Shown one piece after another: positions 1 through 7,767 of a DNA stretch of 42,161 nucleotides (its first letter is position 1; every line of letters begins with the position of its first letter). The translations under genes were made by a program, and so were the position numbers. Below the pieces are notes generated by a model. The model searched no databases and was not told the origin of the DNA. It saw only the letters and a program-made list of their open reading frames with translations. This DNA is from Paenibacillus alba. GTDB taxonomy: Bacteria > Bacillota > Bacilli > Paenibacillales > NBRC-103111. The stretch is from contig NZ_JABMKZ010000055.1 of NCBI RefSeq assembly GCF_013204855.1, forward strand, positions 1 to 42,161, in the 5' to 3' direction.

Positions 1-155
1 GGCCAGCTACTGTTTTGCGAGTTTTGGCCAAGTTGCCGCTTAAGCTCCTTATTTTCGTTTTCGAGGTATTCAACCTTGGCAACCAGAGACAGAATGAGTG
101 CCTTAATGGATGCCAAGTCACGGAGCATAATCCGATCAATTTCTTCTATATTCAT
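1..155 (-). CDS. IS66-family transposase, N-terminal fragment (runs off the window)
   Basis: The frame opens with ATG at 155 on the minus strand, preceded by a GAGGTGAGAGG ribosome-binding region, and stays open to the window edge (51 codons visible). The peptide has the pattern of IS66 TnpC N-termini: a short amphipathic helix, then a coiled-coil-like stretch VEYLENENKELKRQLGQNS followed by QNSS. The leucine-zipper-like segment leading into a QNSQNSS motif is characteristic of this family. The catalytic DDE domain lies beyond the window. Whether the gene is intact cannot be judged. Confidence 0.7.
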   Translation of the reverse strand, partial: MNIEEIDRIMLRDLASIKALILSLVAKVEYLENENKELKRQLGQNSQNSSW

Positions 156-240
156 TATGCCTCTCACCTCGTTCACTCTAAGTATTGGTACTATCTATTA
201 AACCAAATTTTAGAATTTGAATAAGGTCCTGAGTAGTAAC
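1..240 (-). mobile_element. IS66-type element, one end (cut by window edge)
   Basis: This is the terminal part of an insertion sequence holding the start of its transposase gene. The inner end lies at about position 240: from 241 on, the sequence matches box 3 of the neighbouring repeat units (copies at 568 and 888), while the sequence before 241 does not. On the minus strand the element therefore begins GTTACTACTCAGG, plausible as an IS66-group terminus. No tnpA/tnpB-like ORFs lie between the transposase start and the end, so this would be a single-transposase (ISBst12-like) type. The other end is outside the window, so the target duplication cannot be checked. Confidence 0.6.
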
Positions 241-942
241 CACAATTGCATCTTTTTCTACTTTTCAAGGGATTATTTCAAAGAAAGCCTGCATTTTTGC
301 AGTTTTTATGGGTTGGAGAGGAAGCCGCAGGCGGCATGAGCTTTTAACTTGATAAGCTGCTGGCGGTTGTGAAGAAGATCTACTGCTGTTGTAAAGGAAA
401 GCTGTTGCGGTTGCGATTGAAAAGATGAGTTACTGCTGTTGTAGAGAAAAGCCTGCGATTGTGCATCCTTTTTCGCTCGATTTCATCTGTCGGAAGCAAA
501 TTCCTGCGATAATGCATCTTTTTCTGGTATAATTCCCAGTTCAGGCTCAAGATGCCTAAAAAGCCTGCACAATTGCATCTTTTTTACTTTTTAAGCGATT
601 ATTTCAGAGAAAACCTGCATTTTTGCAGTTTTTATGGGGTGGAGTGGGAGAGAAGCAGCACGAGCTTGGACTTGATGAGTTACTGGAGCTATTGAAAGTT
701 ACTTCGGTTGTGAAGGAAAGTCTGCGATAGTGCATCTCTTTATGATTGATTCCATCTGTTTCTGGCATACTCCTGCGATAGTGCATCCTTTTTCGCTTGA
801 TTTCATCTCTTGGAGGCAAATTCCTGTGATAATGCATCTTTTTCTGGCATATTTTCCATTTCAGGCTCGAGATGCATAAAAAGCCTGCACAATTGCATCT
901 TTTTCTACTTTTTAAGCGTTTATTTTAAAAAGCCTGCATTTT
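241..942 (+). repeat. Tandem array of ~320-bp units built from 16-bp CCTGC-N6-GCA(TC/GG) boxes
   Basis: Three consecutive units are visible, aligned at 241, 568 and 888 (spacings 327 and 320). Each carries imperfectly palindromic boxes of the form CCTGC, six variable bases, then GCATC or GCAG. Boxes start at 237 (truncated), 288, 452, 503, 564, 614, 721, 772, 823, 884 and 933. Spacing within a unit repeats as about 51, 61 and 50 bp. Between box groups lies a GC-richer stretch (303-451 and 629-720) with TTTTTATGGG(G/T)TGGAG at its start and several degenerate GGTTGTGAAG repeats. The last box is interrupted at 942 by an insertion sequence and resumes at 2583. No coding capacity is convincing here. 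Confidence 0.85.
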
Positions 943-2582
943 AAGTCAATTTCATAATTCGCAAACCCTTATTGTAAAAGGATTTTCATACATAAAAAAA
1001 AGGAGTACCTCCCCATTTTCTCGAAGTTTAGGTTACCACACCAAAAACCAAAGAAAGGAGTACTCCCATGTATGATATTCAACAAGAAGAGCTGTTTTCC
1101 TTCGAGCAATTGATGGAAATGGCGGATGAACTGAAATTTAGTGCCATTCTAAACCACTTGCCAATCGAGAGTATTCTTCATGCGGTTAACAAAAAGAGTG
1201 TGCGTGGCCGTCCCGAATCTTTGAATACACGTGCGATGATTTACTCTCTAATTATTGGAACTGTCCAGCATATCCTTTTTACAAAGGATTTGGTTCATCG
1301 TCTAAAAACCAGTTCGACGTTTAGAAAACTTTGCCGTTTTACCGACTCGGATCGCTTGCCAAGCGAAGCAGCTTATTCCCGTCTTATAACAAAGCTAGAA
1401 CAAACGGGAGCACTTCAACTAGTACAAAATCTCTTGGTGGACAAGGCAATTACCCACGGATTCCTGACGGGCGAGGTTCTCGCTTTAGATTCATCCCATT
1501 TGGGGGCGTTTGATCGTAACCCTAAGCTAGATGAAAAGAATACAGCCGAGTCTGCTGTGCCCTCCGTTTCCGAAGAGCCGGCCTTACTCCCTGCAGATCT
1601 CTGTTCACAACCAGCAAAACCAAAACCCGAAAAACCAAAACGCCATAAACGAGGCAGAATCCCGAACGCGGAAAAGGCCGAGTGGCGCAAAAAAGTTGAA
1701 GCTTACGAAGCGTCATTAAACCTTTTTCAACGAGAAGTAGCTGATATGTTGCCTGCCAGCTATGAGGAACTTATTCGCGATATGCCTCAGCACCCGAGCA
1801 CGGGTGTAAAGGGGGACCCGCGAGGAAACCGTCGCGTGAAATATTGGTACGGCTACAAGTTAAATTTACTAGTGGATACGACCAGTCAATACATTGTGGT
1901 GGGAGTAACATGCTCTGCTCACGTCAGTGACCAAAGACCTGCGATCGTATTGCTGAAGCGATTACAAGAGCGGTTTCCGACATTGAAGGTTAGATATGTG
2001 TTGGCCGATAAAGGCTATGATGGCGAGCCTGTGTACAAACAAATTCGGAAATTGGGGGCGTTCCCACACATCCCTCTCATTCATCGAAGCAAGCTCCCAA
2101 AAGGAGTCGATAAACATTTTCGGCCAGTTTGTGTAAAAGGAAAAGCGTATTGCTACGACAGCTATGATGCTAAAAGAGAAACGATAAAATTTACGAGCCC
2201 TAAAGAGTGCGCAACGTGTCCGTTACTAAATAACAAATGCCAGAAAGTTTACAAATTCCGAGTAGCTACGGACGTCCGCAAGTACACGGTGCCTGGACGA
2301 GGAAGCGAGAAGGCTGCCGAATTATTTAAACAGCGAACAGCTATTGAACGAGTCTTCGCTTATCTGAAACTCTATTTTGGATTAAATTCAACACGTAGAC
2401 GCGGAAAGCGTGCATTTGTGTATTATGATCTCAGTTGCTTAACGTACAATTTGTGCAAATATGCACTCGACAAGGTCAACAAGAAGATGAAGCTGGAAAA
2501 ACACGCAGTGTAATTTTAAAATTACGATGTCATAAATTTGGTGCAGTATGTTTAGTGAGTTATTGAATTATGAAATTGACTT
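943..2582 (+). mobile_element. IS1182-like insertion sequence, complete, 1,640 bp
   Basis: The ends are defined by a perfect 18-bp terminal inverted repeat: AAGTCAATTTCATAATTC at 943-960 and its reverse complement at 2565-2582. Flanks are CCTGCATTTT on the left and TTTTTGCAG on the right. Intact sibling boxes at 288 and 614 read CCTGCATTTTTGCAG, so the interrupted copy fits a 4-bp TTTT target duplication. One transposase gene fills the element. A GGAGTACCTCCC / GGAGTACTCCC pair lies in its leader (1002 and 1057). Family assignment rests on protein architecture and is less certain than the boundaries. Confidence 0.85.
1068..2513 (+). CDS. IS1182/IS5-type DDE transposase
   Basis: A 481-residue transposase that would cut and join the ends of the surrounding IS. 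The N-terminal ~130 residues resemble the DUF772 domain found ahead of many DDE transposases. The catalytic triad candidates are D141 (LALDSSH), D314 (VLADKGYDG) and E427 (RTAIERVFAYLK). A Pro/Lys-rich insert at about 165-205 (KPKPEKPKRHKRG) and a CATCPLLNNKC cysteine cluster at 381-391 fit the IS1182 group. The start ATG has AAAGAAAGGAG upstream. The frame is intact, so the element may still be active. Exact family (IS1182 or another IS5-related group) is uncertain. Confidence 0.9.
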   Translation: MYDIQQEELFSFEQLMEMADELKFSAILNHLPIESILHAVNKKSVRGRPESLNTRAMIYSLIIGTVQHILFTKDLVHRLKTSSTFRKLCRFTDSDRLPSEAAYSRLITKLEQTGALQLVQNLLVDKAITHGFLTGEVLALDSSHLGAFDRNPKLDEKNTAESAVPSVSEEPALLPADLCSQPAKPKPEKPKRHKRGRIPNAEKAEWRKKVEAYEASLNLFQREVADMLPASYEELIRDMPQHPSTGVKGDPRGNRRVKYWYGYKLNLLVDTTSQYIVVGVTCSAHVSDQRPAIVLLKRLQERFPTLKVRYVLADKGYDGEPVYKQIRKLGAFPHIPLIHRSKLPKGVDKHFRPVCVKGKAYCYDSYDAKRETIKFTSPKECATCPLLNNKCQKVYKFRVATDVRKYTVPGRGSEKAAELFKQRTAIERVFAYLKLYFGLNSTRRRGKRAFVYYDLSCLTYNLCKYALDKVNKKMKLEKHAV

Positions 2583-2690
2583 TTTTTGCAGTTTTTATGG
2601 GTTGGAGAGGAAGCCACAGGCGGCATGAGCTTAAACTTAATAAGCTGATGCGGTTGTGAAGATATGCTATTGCGGTTATGAAGAAAAGCC
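2583..2690 (+). repeat. Right-hand remainder of the repeat unit split by the IS
   Basis: Resumes with TTTTTGCAGTTTTTATGGG and follows the 298-400 stretch closely (GGTTGGAGAGGAAGCC, CAGGCGGCATGAGCTT, then TAAGCTG and GGTTGTGAAG). It is the continuation of the box that starts at 933. Similarity fades near 2690. The rest of the gap to 2917 shows no gene and no clear repeat. Confidence 0.8.
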
Positions 2691-2917
2691 AACAAAATAA
2701 CGTCTTTCGCCTACTCCAGAAAGCATCCCCAACAAAAGACTTCCGCAAAATGATGAAGGTTACAGAGTTTCAACTGTACAGCTGCTGAGAGATTTCATAC
2801 TTAATCGAAATTATTTATAATTCGAAAGGGAAATTATGGGTCCTCCGCGAATGTTCATACAGAACACATACATATACACATACACTCGCAGACTTCTACA
2901 CAAGGAGACGAACACTT

Positions 2918-3442
2918 ATGAACTTAACACCAAACACATTAGTTACTGATATCTCAGGCTACACACCGCAAATAAGCAGATTGATGTCAATGATGAATTA
3001 CGCTAGGTATACAACGCTCCATAGTGTGGAGGGGTTAACGACGGAACAATTGGATTATAGAGTGGATGAGACGAGTAATTCGATAGGAGCGTTGCTGCTG
3101 CACTTCGCGGCTGTTGAGTATGCCTATCAGTTGGAGACGTTTGAGCATCGCGAATTGAATGAGGAGGAGATGCGGACTTGGGGAGCTGCACTTGAGCTGG
3201 GCGATGCGGCACGAGAACAGATAAAGGGTCACAATCTTGACTTTTATCTCAACCAGTTGCGTGAAATTCGCAATAAAACATACGAGGTTTTCAAGACGAA
3301 GTCGGATGAGTGGTTAGATGAAGAATATCCGTTCTGGTACGGTAAACAAGCTAACCATTATTTCATGTGGTTTCACGTGTTGGAAGATGAAATCAATCAT
3401 CGCGGACAAATTCGGTGGATGAGAAAACGAATCCCAGGGTAA
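2918..3442 (+). CDS. DinB-family (DUF664-like) protein
   Basis: A 174-residue protein of the DinB/YfiT-like four-helix-bundle superfamily, cytoplasmic, usually binding one divalent metal through three histidines. The pattern is visible: an N-terminal helix with NYARYTTLHSVEGLT, a central LLLHFAAVEYAY with a first histidine near residue 62, and HVLEDEINHRGQIRWMRKR near the C-terminus, whose HxxxE...H arrangement completes the site. Members include metal-dependent thiol transferases (bacillithiol, mycothiol) and many of unknown substrate. No substrate can be read here. The start has AAGGAGACG upstream. The next gene follows 44 bp downstream, so they may be cotranscribed. Confidence 0.75.
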   Translation: MNLTPNTLVTDISGYTPQISRLMSMMNYARYTTLHSVEGLTTEQLDYRVDETSNSIGALLLHFAAVEYAYQLETFEHRELNEEEMRTWGAALELGDAAREQIKGHNLDFYLNQLREIRNKTYEVFKTKSDEWLDEEYPFWYGKQANHYFMWFHVLEDEINHRGQIRWMRKRIPG

Positions 3443-3486
3443 GCATTTCTTTTATTCCATATAAGAGGTCACGAGGAGGAGATCAG

Positions 3487-3921
3487 ATGAGCGCGCAGCG
3501 AGTAGTCGGTCAAACGGCAGCAGCAGGTTTTCAAATTGGGGTTAGAAGGACGCTCCCTTTGTTTCAAGAGGAGGCATGGGCCCTTTTGCTTTCACCTCAA
3601 GGGCGTAAGCTTTGGCTAGGGGAAATTACGAACGTTGAGTTCAGCAAGGGTTCCACATTTGAAACAGAAGAAGGGCATTCTGGGGAGTTTCGTGTGGTGA
3701 AGCCGCTGGAACAGCTTCGATTGACTTGGCAGCCTGCTGGCTGGCTGGACGCCTCGACCTTGCAAATTCGGTTGCTTCCTACGGCTCACCCCGGTAAAAC
3801 AACAATAAGCTTTCATCAAGAAAAACTTGATAATGCAGAACGCAGAGAAGTGATGAAAACGCATTGGGAAGACGTTATTGCGGGTCTGCAGGCCATTGCA
3901 GATAATGGATCTACACCATGA
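3487..3921 (+). CDS. SRPBCC / AHSA1-like (START-fold) domain protein
   Basis: A 144-residue protein of the SRPBCC fold, which forms a deep hydrophobic ligand pocket. Recognisable points are the helix with EEAWALLLSPQGRKLWLGE, the strand pair GHSGEFRVVKPLEQLRLTWQP, and the C-terminal helix AERREVMKTHWEDVIAGLQAIAD, which closes the pocket in AHSA1-type proteins. The ligand is unknown. The start was placed at ATG 3487 because AGGAGGAGAT lies just upstream and the conserved fold begins soon after. Its stop overlaps the start of amj by four bases (ATGA), which implies translational coupling. Confidence 0.7.
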   Translation: MSAQRVVGQTAAAGFQIGVRRTLPLFQEEAWALLLSPQGRKLWLGEITNVEFSKGSTFETEEGHSGEFRVVKPLEQLRLTWQPAGWLDASTLQIRLLPTAHPGKTTISFHQEKLDNAERREVMKTHWEDVIAGLQAIADNGSTP

Positions 3922-4712
3922 CAGGAACGCTTGTACTAGTTTTCATTTTGACAATGATTATTCATACGGCAGAGACGTTATCTTACTCGATTCGCTACGC
4001 TGGTGTTCGAGTGAACAAGCTTGCGGTGGCGCTTTCTCTGGTTGGCATCGTTGTCCTTGTATCGCGAACGGCGAATTTAATTCAGGCGCCAATGACGGCG
4101 CATTTTGTTGATTTTGCTAAGGTGGAGCCGGCGTTTGATCTGGAGAGAACCTTGCGCATCAGTTTATTCGCCTCGTCGATAGGCACGTTGATTGCGATCG
4201 CCTTATTTCCCTCTTTTATCAATTTCAGTGTTCGGATTATTGCCCGTTTGGAAATCGCAGGTTCCATTCCTAGGCTGATTTCGAGCGTGACGGTAGATCA
4301 GTTGAAGAATTCAAAAAGCTACTGGAAAAAGCCGCGAGTTAAATTAAGCCAATTTCGCTATTTGGGTATTCCGAAACGATTTTTGCTCATTAACATTGTG
4401 GTGACGGCGTTTTACTCTGTTGGGGTGCTTTCTTCCTTATATGCAGCGCATCTAGTGCCTGAATCAGCAACGACGGCATCGCAAGCTTCGGGTTTGATTA
4501 ATGGGATTGCAACGATTCTACTCACGATATTCATAGATCCACAGCTTGGCCTTATTACGGACAAAGCACTAAGAGATGAGACGCAGCGCAGACAGCTTGG
4601 TAAAATATATGCACTGCTCATGACTTCACGGTTTTTGGGTACTCTGCTTGCCCAAGTGTTTCTCATTCCGTCTGCGCATTTTATTGGCTGGATGGTCAAA
4701 TTGTTTTTCTAA
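3918..4712 (+). CDS. amj: Amj-family lipid II flippase
   Basis: A 264-residue polytopic membrane protein. Amj of B. subtilis flips the peptidoglycan precursor lipid II across the membrane and can substitute for MurJ. The N-terminal signature is present: a first membrane helix followed by HTAETLSYSIRYAGVRVNK, then VVLVSRTANLIQAPM, characteristic of the family. About five to six hydrophobic segments follow, with a basic cytoplasmic loop near 130-150 (KSYWKKPRVK). In B. subtilis amj is induced by the envelope-stress factor sigma M; no such promoter is obvious here because the gene overlaps the upstream SRPBCC gene. Whether the host also has murJ cannot be seen. Confidence 0.85.
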   Translation: MTGTLVLVFILTMIIHTAETLSYSIRYAGVRVNKLAVALSLVGIVVLVSRTANLIQAPMTAHFVDFAKVEPAFDLERTLRISLFASSIGTLIAIALFPSFINFSVRIIARLEIAGSIPRLISSVTVDQLKNSKSYWKKPRVKLSQFRYLGIPKRFLLINIVVTAFYSVGVLSSLYAAHLVPESATTASQASGLINGIATILLTIFIDPQLGLITDKALRDETQRRQLGKIYALLMTSRFLGTLLAQVFLIPSAHFIGWMVKLFF

Positions 4713-4713
4713 A

Positions 4714-4722
4714 TGGTATAAT
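4714..4722 (+). promoter_or_regulatory. Extended -10 promoter at the 3' end of amj
   Basis: TGGTATAAT is a perfect extended -10 (TGnTATAAT). It straddles the amj stop codon and sits about 40 bp before the radical SAM gene. No good -35 is visible, as is common for extended -10 promoters. It would let the radical SAM gene be transcribed independently. Confidence 0.55.
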
Positions 4723-4763
4723 AGCTACAATCAACGTAGCGCAGCTAGAAACGGAGCCATGGA

Positions 4764-5642
4764 ATGAAGAAGTTTAAGAAATTTTATATTGAAATTACAA
4801 GTGTTTGCAATTTGGCTTGCACTTTCTGTCCACAAACTAAACGTCAAGCCAATTTTATCAAAATGGACACCTTCACGAATATATTGGATCAAATCAAACC
4901 GCATACGGATCATATTTATCTGCATGTCAAAGGGGAGCCTTTGCTGCATCCCAAGATTGATGAGCTGCTGGATGTAAGCCATGACAAAGGCTTTAAAGTG
5001 AATATCACTACGAACGGTACGCTGATTAACAAAAATAGACATAAGCTGTTAGATAAACCGGCGCTGCGGCAGATGAATTTCTCCCTGCACAGTTTCGATG
5101 GACATGAAGGCTCCGAAGATAAGGAAGGGTATGTAACGAGCATTCTGCGGTTCGCCAAAGAAATCGTGGCTAAGTCCAACGTGATTATCTCGTTCCGCTT
5201 ATGGAATTTGGATACGGACAACCAGACGAACTTGGAGCGTCAACGAAACCGTGAAGTACTGGATCTGCTGGAGCAAGAGTTCAATCTGGATTACAAAATT
5301 GATGAGAAGTTTGTAAGAGGCACCGGTGTTAAACTAGCGGATCGCGTCTATCTGAATCAGGATCATGAGTTCCAGTGGCCCGATCTCAAAGCGGAGGAGA
5401 TTTCAGGACCAGGTTTCTGTCATGCCTTACGCAATCAAGCGGGTATTCTTGTGGATGGTACCGTCATCCCTTGCTGCTTAGATGGGGAGGGCGTGATTAA
5501 TCTGGGCAATATCAATCATACGCCTTTCTCCGAAATCGTCGAGGGGGAGCGGGCTAACCGCTTGTTTGAAGGATTCTCGAGGCGGGAAGTTGTTGAGGAA
5601 TTATGTCGCAAATGCGGCTATCGTGAACGGTTCAGCATGTAA
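4764..5642 (+). CDS. Radical SAM / SPASM domain protein
   Basis: A 292-residue radical S-adenosylmethionine enzyme. The CNLACTFCP motif (residues about 14-22) binds the 4Fe-4S cluster that cleaves SAM. GEPLLHP near 58 is the usual GGEP-like SAM-binding strand. The C-terminal part has SPASM-type cysteines: GFCHALRNQAG, VIPCCLDGEG and ELCRKCGY. Such proteins modify peptides or mature enzymes through auxiliary clusters. No precursor peptide gene is visible next to it and the substrate is unknown. The start ATG has a weak upstream purine run (AAACGGAG). It stands as a single-gene unit with its own promoter. Confidence 0.85.
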   Translation: MKKFKKFYIEITSVCNLACTFCPQTKRQANFIKMDTFTNILDQIKPHTDHIYLHVKGEPLLHPKIDELLDVSHDKGFKVNITTNGTLINKNRHKLLDKPALRQMNFSLHSFDGHEGSEDKEGYVTSILRFAKEIVAKSNVIISFRLWNLDTDNQTNLERQRNREVLDLLEQEFNLDYKIDEKFVRGTGVKLADRVYLNQDHEFQWPDLKAEEISGPGFCHALRNQAGILVDGTVIPCCLDGEGVINLGNINHTPFSEIVEGERANRLFEGFSRREVVEELCRKCGYRERFSM

Positions 5643-5801
5643 ATATCCTAAAGCTGCTTGATCAGTTAATAGACTGAGAAAGGGGCTTTTTTTCTTGCTG
5701 CTTTTGACTTCCTGAAAGCAAGCGAGAGGTCTTTTGCTTTTACTTATCATTCATGAGATAATATAAGTTTGATTCGATTCTAATTGTTGGGGGCACAAAC
5801 T

Positions 5802-7754
5802 GTGGGACGTTATCCATTCGCGTACGATCATGCACAACCATACATGCAGCAGGTCTCTGACTGGATTGCTGATATATTTTATGAAATTTTGCCTGAAGCC
5901 GGGTTTGAGGTGCGGGACGAGCAAATTTACATGGCGTTCCAGCTCGAGCGTGCGTTTGCCGAAAAGCAGACGATTTTCGCGGAAGCGGGTGTTGGCACAG
6001 GGAAGACGCTTGTTTATTTATTATATGCGATTTGCTACGCACGATTGACGAAGAAACCGGCCATTATCGCCTGTGCGGACGAGTCTTTGATTGAACAATT
6101 GGTCAAGCCGGGCGGCGATATTGAGAAGATTACCCGCCATCTGGATCTTGTTATTGATGCAAGACTTGCCAAATCACCGGATAAATACGTTTGTCTGGTC
6201 AAATTGGATGAGGCACGATTCGGACATGAAGATATTGGTTTATTCCGCGAGCTGTATGAAGGACTTCCGGATTTCGTTCATACGCGTGAAGCGATGCAAT
6301 CCTTTTATGCTTATGGGGATCGTAAGAACTACCCGCATCTGAATAACGAACAGTGGGACAAGGTAAGCTGGGATGCTTTCCAGGATTGTTTCGTCTGTGA
6401 TAAGCGGCATCGCTGCGGTCAAACGCTTTCTCGGGAATCCTACCGACGTTCGACGGATTTAATTATCTGCTCGCACGATTTCTATATGGAGCATGTGTGG
6501 ACATATGAGGGAAGAAAGCGTGAAGGACAGCTTCCTTTGCTGCCGGAGCATTGCACAGTTGTTTTCGATGAAGGCCATTTGATGGAATCTGCCGCTCAGA
6601 AAGCTTTAACGTATAAATTGAAGCACATTGTATTTGAAGAATTAGTCGTTCGCCTGTTAAAAGGGGAAGTTCGCGAGTCGTTAGCCGTATGTATCGATCA
6701 AGCGATTGAACAAAGCGAACTGATGTTCGACATTCTCGAAAGCTGTTGTCAGCCGATCCCGGGCTCAGACCGCAAACAGATCGTGATGAACGATAGATTG
6801 CTGCGCGAAATTCATCGTCTCTGCGATATTTTATCTGAGATTGAGGAAGAGCTTGTGTTTGAAAGCGAAATGTTTACCTTGAACGACTACCAGCTTAAAA
6901 TTGTTGAGGAGCATCTGGAAATGATGCAAAAGGCGTTAGCTTTGTTCCGCAATGATCAAGCGTTCATCTGCTGGGCAACGGAGAGTATTACGGGCTTGAG
7001 TCTGGTCATTATGCCAAGGACCGTGAAAGAAGTGTTGAAGGAGCAAGTATTCTCATCGAAAATGCCAATCGTGTTCTCCTCCGCTACGCTTTCTGTCGAA
7101 GGTTCTTTTGACTATGTGGCGGATAGCTTGGGGCTTGATAAGTATTTATCCTTCTCCGTCGCATCCCCTTATGATTATGCAGAGCGGATGGAAGTGATCG
7201 CACCCAAGTGGGCGTCAGGCGGTACCTTTGAAGAGAAAATGGACACAGCCGTTCATTTGTTAAAAAGAACAGAAGGTCGGGCTCTGATCCTGTTTCCGAC
7301 GTATGAAGATTTAAGACAGTTCAAACGTGAGATTCAGAGCCGATCTGATTGTGCGGAACTGCGCTTTTTATTCGAAGGAGATCAAGAAATCAGTCATTTG
7401 ATCGAGACTTTCCAGGGAGATGAACATACGGTTTTAGCTGCTGTAAGCCTATGGGAAGGTCTGGATGTCCCTGGGCCATCCTTGTCGAACGTGATCGTCT
7501 GGGCGCTGCCTTTTCCTCCACAAGACCCGGTGTTTATGGCCAAAAGACAAGCCGCGTCCAACCCGTATGAAGAGGTGGATATTCCTTATATGCTGCTCAG
7601 ATTGAGGCAAGGAATTGGCCGATTAATCCGTACCCGAGAAGATAGCGGCTTAATTGCAATTTTCAGCGACGATCTGCACCATAACACTCAATTACGGGAA
7701 CATATCGTGAGAATTTTGCCAGACGGCGTTGCGTTGAAGCAGGAAATAAATTGA
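5802..7754 (+). CDS. DinG/XPD-type ATP-dependent DNA helicase
   Basis: About 650 residues, superfamily 2 helicase of the iron-sulfur DinG/XPD class, which unwinds 5'-to-3' and resolves damaged or structured DNA. Motifs in order: Walker A AEAGVGTGKT (about 60-69); four cysteines near 131, 196, 199 and 205 that could hold a 4Fe-4S cluster (CFVCDKRHRC); VVFDEGHLME as the DEAH box (about 256-259); SSATLS; LWEGLDVPGPSLSNVIVWALPFPP; and RQGIGRLIRT as motif VI. GTG 5802 was chosen because TTGGGGG lies 9-15 bases upstream and the protein then begins with the compact GRYPFAYD. A TTG at 5784 is the alternative. It lacks the N-terminal exonuclease domain of Bacillus DinG. Confidence 0.85.
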   Translation: MGRYPFAYDHAQPYMQQVSDWIADIFYEILPEAGFEVRDEQIYMAFQLERAFAEKQTIFAEAGVGTGKTLVYLLYAICYARLTKKPAIIACADESLIEQLVKPGGDIEKITRHLDLVIDARLAKSPDKYVCLVKLDEARFGHEDIGLFRELYEGLPDFVHTREAMQSFYAYGDRKNYPHLNNEQWDKVSWDAFQDCFVCDKRHRCGQTLSRESYRRSTDLIICSHDFYMEHVWTYEGRKREGQLPLLPEHCTVVFDEGHLMESAAQKALTYKLKHIVFEELVVRLLKGEVRESLAVCIDQAIEQSELMFDILESCCQPIPGSDRKQIVMNDRLLREIHRLCDILSEIEEELVFESEMFTLNDYQLKIVEEHLEMMQKALALFRNDQAFICWATESITGLSLVIMPRTVKEVLKEQVFSSKMPIVFSSATLSVEGSFDYVADSLGLDKYLSFSVASPYDYAERMEVIAPKWASGGTFEEKMDTAVHLLKRTEGRALILFPTYEDLRQFKREIQSRSDCAELRFLFEGDQEISHLIETFQGDEHTVLAAVSLWEGLDVPGPSLSNVIVWALPFPPQDPVFMAKRQAASNPYEEVDIPYMLLRLRQGIGRLIRTREDSGLIAIFSDDLHHNTQLREHIVRILPDGVALKQEIN

Positions 7755-7767
7755 CAGACATCATCGA

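Noticed and set aside
604..837. 77-residue minus-strand frame with repeated MHYRR-like peptides
   Set aside because: The repeats arise from the CCTGC-N6-GCATC boxes being read in frame. There is no ribosome-binding site and no protein-like composition, and the DNA-level repeat explains it.
237..942. CRISPR array
   Set aside because: Box spacing of 50-61 bp looks superficially similar. But the repeats are only 16 bp with variable centres, the spacers are themselves homologous between units, and no cas genes are present.
4764..5642. Ribosomally made peptide (RiPP) cluster around the radical SAM/SPASM protein
   Set aside because: No short precursor-like frame, transporter or protease lies within several kilobases, and the neighbours are housekeeping genes.
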